This document shows positions 14,709 through 18,810 of a stretch of DNA of 18,810 nucleotides, one piece after another. Under the pieces are notes generated by a model. It was given only the letters and a program-made list of their open reading frames with translations. It ran no database searches and had not been told where the DNA came from. How positions within the stretch are numbered: position 1 is the first letter of the stretch; each line of letters starts with the position of its first letter. This DNA is from DATKYV01 sp035528275 (lineage in GTDB: Bacteria; Acidobacteriota; Terriglobia; UBA7540): the NCBI GenBank assembly GCA_035528275.1, contig DATKYV010000119.1:1-18810 (forward strand), in the 5' to 3' direction. Both the position numbers and the translations under genes were made by a program.

Positions 14709-15818
14709 CTACTTTTCCCAGAGCCAGTTAGGGACGATGACATCCACGGGCCGGGCGCCGACGGGAACGGTGGTGACCAGGGTGTTGCGGTCGGTGCGCA
14801 GGATGGCCAGGGCGCCGGCGGCGCTGTCGGCCACCGCGAGGAAGCGTTCGTCGGGGGTGAGGGCCAATGCGCGGGGTTCAGTCCCCACGTGCGCGACGGC
14901 CAGGGGAAGGCGATTCTCGACATTGAGCGCGGAAACCGAGCCGTCCCCGGCTGTAGCGATGTAGAGGACGCTGCCATCCCGGCGGATGATAGCCGCGGCC
15001 GGTTCCCGGCCCGTCGTCATAGTCTGCGAGATGTTGTTGTGGAAGGCGTCCACGAAGGTCAGGGTCGAGCCCGTGTCGCTGAGCACGAAGAGCTCGCCGC
15101 CGTCCGGTTTGAGCAGCAGGCTGCTGGGCCGCGAGCCGGTCTCGAGATTGGCCAGCATCTGACGTGAGGCAACGTCGACAGCGGAGACTTGGTCGGCTTC
15201 GCTATCGGCCACAAACACCTTGGAGCTGTCGGGAAGAATCGCCAAGGGCCCCGGTGACTTGCCCACCTCGGCCGAACCCAGGACCTTCCGCGACTCGGCA
15301 TCGACAAAGACCAACTGGCCTTGGCCCGTGGCGGCAACCACAAGCGTTGCGCCGTCCGGCGTCAGCGCGAGGCCGGATAGGGGAGTGTCGAGGTTGACGC
15401 GGCCTGCTTCTTTTATTGCCTCACAGTCGATGAAGACCACCACTCCGGCGTTCGGCTCCAGCGCGAAGGCTCGCCGACCGTCAGGGGAGAATACCAGGTC
15501 GCTGGCCCTCTCGCCCACGGGCAGGGTTTTGGAGACGCGCAGTTCAGGAAAGCTGACCACGCTGATGCGCCCTGACGTGGAGACGACGTAGAGCTGGTGG
15601 CTTCGGGGGCGGGCAACGACTCGCGCCGGTCCATGCGCAACTGGAATGGAGGCGACGATGCGGAAGTCGGCCATGTTGACCGCGACCAGGGAATTTCTCG
15701 CCTCATCAGCCACAAAGGCAACGTAGGGCTTGGGGGGCGGGGTTTGCCGCGCGCAACTCGCGGCGAACAGGGCCGCCAGCACAAGGCTCATAAGAGGGCA
15801 TGGCCAGGCAACGCGCAC
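14709..15818 (-). CDS. Beta-propeller lipoprotein with YVTN/YncE-type repeats
   Basis: A 369-residue exported protein. The chosen start is GTG at 15818, because GGAGGG lies 9 bases upstream and it gives a compact lipoprotein signal: RVAWPCPLMSLVLAALFAASC, with Cys22 as the lipidated residue. The frame also opens further upstream (ATG at 15899), which would bury the signal. After the lipobox come about seven repeats of roughly 42 residues, each with a pattern like FVADEARNSLVAVNMADFRIVASIPVAHGPARVV or LALTPDERFLAVADSAAGALAILRTD; this predicts a seven-bladed propeller. Such proteins usually bind partners or scaffold periplasmic or outer-membrane functions, and no catalytic residues are evident. 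The gene follows the DAHP synthase gene by 112 bases on the same strand and may be read through from it. Confidence 0.9.
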   Translation of the reverse strand: MRVAWPCPLMSLVLAALFAASCARQTPPPKPYVAFVADEARNSLVAVNMADFRIVASIPVAHGPARVVARPRSHQLYVVSTSGRISVVSFPELRVSKTLPVGERASDLVFSPDGRRAFALEPNAGVVVFIDCEAIKEAGRVNLDTPLSGLALTPDGATLVVAATGQGQLVFVDAESRKVLGSAEVGKSPGPLAILPDSSKVFVADSEADQVSAVDVASRQMLANLETGSRPSSLLLKPDGGELFVLSDTGSTLTFVDAFHNNISQTMTTGREPAAAIIRRDGSVLYIATAGDGSVSALNVENRLPLAVAHVGTEPRALALTPDERFLAVADSAAGALAILRTDRNTLVTTVPVGARPVDVIVPNWLWEK

Positions 15819-15930
15819 GGATGCAAACCCTCCAAATCCGGCGGTGGCCGGGTGCGCGGGGCAGCCGATTCGTGCTGGTCCGTCAAGGCGCGTGGGCAAG
15901 GTTCGCGAAACCTCTCACCGGGCTGGAGCG

Positions 15931-17013
15931 CTATTCCGAGGCGGCGGGTACCACAGGGTTGGAGCGGTCACCCGGAGTCGCGGGCCGGCCGAGGGTCCGC
16001 CCCAGGACGCCGGCGATGGCGGAAATCTGTTCCATCAGGGATTCGAACTCTTCGGGGTGAAGCGATTGATGTCCGTCTGAAAGCGCCTGGTCGGGTTGCG
16101 GGTGAACCTCTACGATCAATCCGTCGGCGCCCACCGCCACCGCGGCGCGCGAGAGCGGAATCACCTTGTCGCGCCGGCCCGTGCCGTGGCTGGGATCGAC
16201 GATGATGGGCAAGTGCGAGAGGCGCTTGACGGCGGGAATCACGCTCAAGTCCAGCGTGTTGCGCGTGTGGTCGGCAAACGTCCGCACGCCGCGCTCGCAG
16301 AGGATGACGTTGTAGTTGCCTTCCGAGAGGATGTATTCGGCGGCCATCAAGAACTCCTCGAGCGTTGCGGACATCCCGCGCTTCAGCAGTACCGGCTTCG
16401 CCGAACGGCCGACGCGCTTGAGAAGCGAGAAATTCTGCATGTTGCGTGCGCCCACCTGGAGCACGTCGGCGTACTGCTCCACCAGATCGCAGTTCTCCGG
16501 ATCGATGGTCTCCGTAACGATCAGCAGCCCGAACTTGCGGCGCACCTCGGCGAGGATTTCCAGGCCTTCCTCGCCCAATCCCTGAAAGCTGTAAGGGGAC
16601 GTGCGGGGTTTGAAGGCTCCGCCGCGGAAAAGCCGCGCCCCCGCTTTTCGAACCCGCTCGGCTGCGGCAAAGGCCTGCTCGCGGCTCTCGACGGCGCAGG
16701 GCCCGGCGATGATGGCGAGTTCCTCTCCGCCGAACGTCACCTGGTTCTCGCCCGTCCCCACGCGCACCAGCGAGTCCTCGGCTTTTACCTCGCGGCTCAC
16801 CAGTTTGTAGGGCTTCGAAACCCGGATGGCCTCGGCAACGCCCGGAAGGGTCTCAAACTCCGCCGGCTCCAGCGCCCCCTTGTTTCCGGTAATCCCGATG
16901 GCGGTGCGCTGCGCGCCGGGCATCGAGTGGGCGCGGTAGCCCATCGCCTCAATCTTCTGGCAGACGCGGCGAACATCTTCTTCGCTCGCCTGCGGCTTCA
17001 TTACGATGAGCAT
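15931..17013 (-). CDS. aroF: 3-deoxy-7-phosphoheptulonate (DAHP) synthase, type I-beta with N-terminal regulatory domain
   Basis: DAHP synthase condenses PEP and erythrose 4-phosphate, the first step of the shikimate pathway. The 360-residue protein has a ferredoxin-like N-terminal domain (1-70; MLIVMKPQASEEDVRRVCQKIEAMGYRAH), as in the Thermotoga maritima enzyme, where it mediates feedback inhibition by aromatic amino acids. The barrel (95-335) shows IIAGPCAVES, FRGGAFKPRTSPYSFQG, VTETIDPENCDLVEQYADVLQVGARNMQN (text-split: VTETIDPE, then DVLQVGARNMQN) and IVDPSHGTGRRD. The expected metal ligands are Cys106, His276, Glu302 and Asp313, with Lys135 at the PEP site; all are offset by four from T. 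maritima. A low-complexity tail (GRPATPGDRSNPVVPAASE) follows the barrel. AAGGCAGGG precedes the ATG. The symbol aroF is a common label for this type; aroG or aroH are also used. Confidence 0.96.
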   Translation of the reverse strand: MLIVMKPQASEEDVRRVCQKIEAMGYRAHSMPGAQRTAIGITGNKGALEPAEFETLPGVAEAIRVSKPYKLVSREVKAEDSLVRVGTGENQVTFGGEELAIIAGPCAVESREQAFAAAERVRKAGARLFRGGAFKPRTSPYSFQGLGEEGLEILAEVRRKFGLLIVTETIDPENCDLVEQYADVLQVGARNMQNFSLLKRVGRSAKPVLLKRGMSATLEEFLMAAEYILSEGNYNVILCERGVRTFADHTRNTLDLSVIPAVKRLSHLPIIVDPSHGTGRRDKVIPLSRAAVAVGADGLIVEVHPQPDQALSDGHQSLHPEEFESLMEQISAIAGVLGRTLGRPATPGDRSNPVVPAASE

Positions 17014-17056
17014 GGTCCCTGCCTTCTACCCTAACGCGACGCGGTTGATCATGAGT

Positions 17057-17090
17057 AGTCTAGTGCAGCCCAGTGGCTTAGGCAATTGCC
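17057..17090 (-). promoter_or_regulatory. Likely promoter of the DAHP synthase gene with an overlapping palindrome
   Basis: On the minus strand TTGCCT (17085-17080) and TAGACT (17062-17057) are spaced by 17 bases and each matches consensus in 4/6 positions. Initiation at about 17050 leaves a leader of about 37 bases. The palindrome GGCAATTGCC (17081-17090) overlaps the -35. Similar sequences, GGCATTGCC (17126-17134) and GGCGATTGCGCC (17138-17149), follow upstream, which could mark repressor sites. Confidence 0.45.
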
Positions 17091-17247
17091 GCCAAAGCGT
17101 CGCGGCCCAGCCCGTGTGAAATCACGGCATTGCCTGTGGCGATTGCGCCCGCACCGTACCCACTTTTCTCCGAGCTCGACCCTCCGATTCCCCAGCCTCC
17201 AAGCCCCCGGATTTTGGGTTTGTTCGCCCAAGAAATGGCTTCGTTCG

Positions 17248-17271
17248 GGGCTCGTTTTAAAGAACGAACCC
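17248..17271. repeat. Inverted repeat with TTAAAG loop
   Basis: GGGCTCGTT (17248-17256) and AACGAACCC (17263-17271) pair in 8 of 9 positions around the loop TTAAAG. No T-tract follows on either strand. Confidence 0.5.
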
Positions 17272-17350
17272 AAGTCCGACCCTGTGTTTTCAACAACTTA
17301 GTGGCTTCGTTTTTGCATTTTAACATCGTTTGTTGTTTGCGCCTTTTTGG

Positions 17351-17371
17351 AGACGGCCCAGTGGGCCGTCT
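17351..17371. repeat. Perfect hairpin 1 (9-bp stem, 3-base loop)
   Basis: AGACGGCCC-AGT-GGGCCGTCT is a perfect inverted repeat. It has the look of a REP-type intergenic palindrome. It has only a T-rich stretch (17345-17348) on one side. Confidence 0.7.
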
Positions 17372-17378
17372 TGGCGGT

Positions 17379-17401
17379 GAGACGTTCCACCGGAACGTCT
17401 C
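17379..17401. repeat. Perfect hairpin 2 (10-bp stem, 3-base loop)
   Basis: GAGACGTTCC-ACC-GGAACGTCTC is a perfect inverted repeat, 7 bases after hairpin 1. On the plus strand it is followed by TACG and CTTTTT, so it might also end transcription weakly. Confidence 0.7.
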
Positions 17402-17502
17402 TACGTCTTTTTGAAACTCGTTCTGTGTTTTCATACACATAGCGGCTTTGCTTTTGCGTTTTCGCGCATTTGCGCGCTGATTGGTGCCGGTTCTACGTCC
17501 TT

Positions 17503-17530
17503 CAATTCACCATTCACAATTCACCATTCA
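17503..17530. repeat. Heptanucleotide tandem repeat, unit CAATTCA/CCATTCA
   Basis: CAATTCACCATTCA occurs twice back to back without error, which equals four alternating 7-base units. It is of the short-tandemly-repeated-heptamer type. Confidence 0.75.
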
Positions 17531-17570
17531 GGTCCCACCGCGGAGACGCAGAGGGCGCAGAGAAGACCTT

Positions 17571-17640
17571 TCTCCTGTCTCCTGACTTCTGTCTCCTTAC
17601 TCCTAAATCCTGGCTCCTGTCTCCTGACTCCCGCCTGCTT
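17571..17640. repeat. Heptanucleotide tandem repeat, unit NCTCCTG, about 9-10 copies
   Basis: Ten consecutive 7-base units can be read: TCTCCTG, TCTCCTG, ACTTCTG, TCTCCTT, ACTCCTA, AATCCTG, GCTCCTG, TCTCCTG, ACTCCCG and a degenerate CCTGCTT. The first base varies most. The register is kept through all units. Confidence 0.75.
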
Positions 17641-17678
17641 CTATTCCCACGCTAGCACACTGGAAAGCGCCCATGGCG

Positions 17679-17700
17679 AACAGTGAGAACAGTGAGACAG
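17679..17700. repeat. Short tandem repeat, unit AACAGTGAG
   Basis: Two exact copies of AACAGTGAG (17679-17687, 17688-17696) and a partial third (ACAG), followed by six T. Confidence 0.6.
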
Positions 17701-17766
17701 TTTTTTCAATCGGGTTGTTTTCAGCAGGGTAGGGGGTCGCCGCCGCGACCGTGCCACGCCGCAATC

Positions 17767-17823
17767 TGTAGCGCCGGTGTCCTCACCAGCGCTCGGGGCG
17801 GCGATGAGGACATCGCCGCTACA
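17767..17823. repeat. Long inverted repeat, REP-like
   Basis: TGTAGCGCCGGTGTCCTCA (17767-17785) and TGAGGACATCGCCGCTACA (17805-17823) pair in 17 of 19 positions around a 19-base spacer. It is 90 bases beyond the M28 gene stop (leftward) and could protect or end that transcript. Similar TGTAG-GGTGTCCTCA palindromes are, from memory, common intergenic repeats in several phyla. Confidence 0.7.
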
Positions 17824-17912
17824 GCGGCGGATCCCCGCGCTGGCCACTGTGACGCTTTTGGCCGTCCTTGCTGTGCTCCTCGCCCCCAATGTCGCCGGCA
17901 TGCGCGGTGGAT

Positions 17913-18810
17913 TCACTCGTCTTCGGACACTGCCGACTGCGTCTCTGGCGGCTTGGTGGTGATCACGACGGCCTTTTCTTTTTCCGCCAAGTGGAAGAGT
18001 TCTTCGATGTCTTCCATCCGCACCGTGCCGTAATACCACTCGCCCGCCGAGAGGCTTTCGGCGCGCACAGCCCGGTAGATATCCAGAATCGATCGCTTGC
18101 CGTCCACGTAGTTGAAGGCTTCGCCCGCCATGAGCGGATGCAGGCTTTTGGGAGCTTCGATCTCCTCCTTACGCCGCAGGTAAGCGCCCAGCGGCTCCGC
18201 CCGGCTGGGGATGCGGCTGGCGAGCGCCAGCTCGCGCGCGCTCAGTTTCGGCAGCGTTTTCTCTCCGCTCAGCGCCTGGTACCACTCCGCAATGCGCCGG
18301 CGGTGATTGACCTCGGTGAGCTTCATGTCGGTAATCAGGCTGTCGAGGAGTTTTTTGAAAGCTTCGGGAGCAAATCTCCTTACCGACTCCAGCCCGGCGA
18401 CCTCCCGGTCGTGGGCGCGGGCCAGCAGATTCACCGCGTCCTGGTAAGCGGCGGTTCGTTCCGCCGCTGGGGCTTCGACCATGCGGGAGAGGCCGGTGGC
18501 CAGGTCGTGCGAGATGCGCTCGCGCGCCTCGCCCGCCATCACCGCCATGAGCGTGGGGGCGTCCTCATCGCTGAGGTTGGCGAGATAGAGCGCGGCCCCT
18601 GCCACGGCCACGGCGTTGCGAGCGAGCTGCGTGGAGTCGATTTGCCAGAGGTCATCGCCCGACGAGTGGATGTATTCGTCGGGCCAGTTGGTGAAGGTGA
18701 CGCCTGGGATGCCGACCTCGTTGAAGACAAGATGATCCGTGGAATCGAAGTAGTGGACCATCTGGGCGCGGTAGGGCTCGCGGCTGCCCAGCCGGGCGAA
18801 GATGGGGCGC
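17913..18810 (-). CDS. M28-family zinc metallopeptidase, C-terminal part (runs off the right edge)
   Basis: The frame is open from the right window edge to a stop at 17913, about 299 residues; the real start lies outside. The visible end of the catalytic domain reads VHYFDSTDHLVFNEVGIP, then VTFTNWPDEYIHSSGDD. In M28 aminopeptidases the Asp of an (S/T)D(H/Y)xxF motif and the His of a (Y/I)HxxxD motif belong to the two-zinc site, so these are the C-terminal halves of that site. After it comes about 200 residues of mostly helical sequence, ending with a small domain (AGEAFNYVDGKRSILDIYRAV to EKAVVITTK) that resembles a winged helix in spacing. The tail is longer than in a minimal M28 enzyme. 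The substrate is unknown; most relatives are exported aminopeptidases. Confidence 0.88.
   Translation of the reverse strand, partial: RPIFARLGSREPYRAQMVHYFDSTDHLVFNEVGIPGVTFTNWPDEYIHSSGDDLWQIDSTQLARNAVAVAGAALYLANLSDEDAPTLMAVMAGEARERISHDLATGLSRMVEAPAAERTAAYQDAVNLLARAHDREVAGLESVRRFAPEAFKKLLDSLITDMKLTEVNHRRRIAEWYQALSGEKTLPKLSARELALASRIPSRAEPLGAYLRRKEEIEAPKSLHPLMAGEAFNYVDGKRSILDIYRAVRAESLSAGEWYYGTVRMEDIEELFHLAEKEKAVVITTKPPETQSAVSEDE

Larger units (their letters stand above)
17282..17462. repeat. Degenerate direct repeat pair flanking two hairpins
   Basis: Bases 17282-17321 and 17423-17462 agree in 32 of 40 positions, both starting CTGTGTTTTCA and both containing a GGCTT-N3-TTTTGC-N-TTTT core. 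The pair, 141 bases apart, encloses the two perfect hairpins at 17351-17371 and 17379-17401. Confidence 0.5.
17091..17912. other. Gene-free repeat-rich tract between the DAHP synthase and M28 peptidase genes
   Basis: About 820 bases without a credible gene. Short frames exist on both strands, but they read through tandem repeats and hairpins and lack family motifs and ribosome sites. The tract is visibly less GC-rich than its surroundings between 17200 and 17530 and contains at least four hairpins, a degenerate direct repeat, two runs of heptamer repeats, a 9-base tandem repeat and a long inverted repeat, each listed separately. Bases 17533-17570 also carry the GAGACGCAGAGGGCGCAGAG type of 9-base repeat often seen in bacterial intergenic DNA. 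Confidence 0.7.

Noticed and set aside
17078..17440. 120-codon minus-strand ORF upstream of the DAHP synthase gene
   Set aside because: It reads through the hairpins and the direct repeat, has no ribosome site and no recognised domain. It may be a repeat-derived frame seen elsewhere, but I cannot support it as a gene.
17503..17640. CRISPR array
   Set aside because: The repeats are 7 bases and contiguous, without spacers, and no cas gene is present.

Overview
The window is a GC-rich stretch from a diderm bacterium. The Lpt permease gene implies an outer membrane with lipopolysaccharide. The fused LptF-LptG chain, the GH57 hydrolase, the DUF2207 protein, the beta-propeller lipoprotein and the repeat-littered intergenic DNA together suggest Acidobacteriota. 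That is an inference from gene content; there is no rRNA or other marker here to settle it.

Layout. Positions 1-2396 hold a leftward block: a PfkB-family sugar kinase (TTG start), a short-chain dehydrogenase 4 bases behind it, and the 5' part of a DUF2207 membrane protein that runs off the left edge. Positions 2590-9655 hold a rightward block: a possible promoter, a leader of about 300 bases, then recO, glyQ, glyS (4-base overlap with glyQ) and ppdK. A leftward single-chain lptF-lptG gene (9883-12198) is divergent from a rightward GH57 glycoside hydrolase (12310-14481). A leftward beta-propeller lipoprotein (14709-15818) and a DAHP synthase (15931-17013) follow. About 830 bases without a gene (17086-17912) are packed with hairpins and tandem repeats. 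The right edge holds the C-terminal part of an M28 metallopeptidase gene, also leftward.

Functions are mostly housekeeping: DNA repair (RecO), glycyl-tRNA charging (GlyQ and GlyS), pyruvate/PEP interconversion (PPDK), shikimate pathway entry (DAHP synthase, which uses PEP), LPS export (LptFG) and alpha-glucan metabolism (GH57). PPDK and DAHP synthase meet at phosphoenolpyruvate, but nothing in the sequence shows joint control.

The most unusual content is a set of short repeats. Family A is a palindrome, ATGTCGAC-NC-GTCGACAT, present four times: upstream of recO, inside the last codons of glyS, and in both convergent intergenic gaps. Family B is an AT-rich near-palindrome, TTAAAG-N4-ACTT(G/T)AA, present five times: in the same two convergent gaps, twice in glyS and once in the GH57 gene, where it forms AT-rich islands in GC-rich coding sequence. 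Heptanucleotide tandem repeats of three different units occur in two intergenic regions. I found no CRISPR array, tRNA, rRNA, transposase or defence gene.
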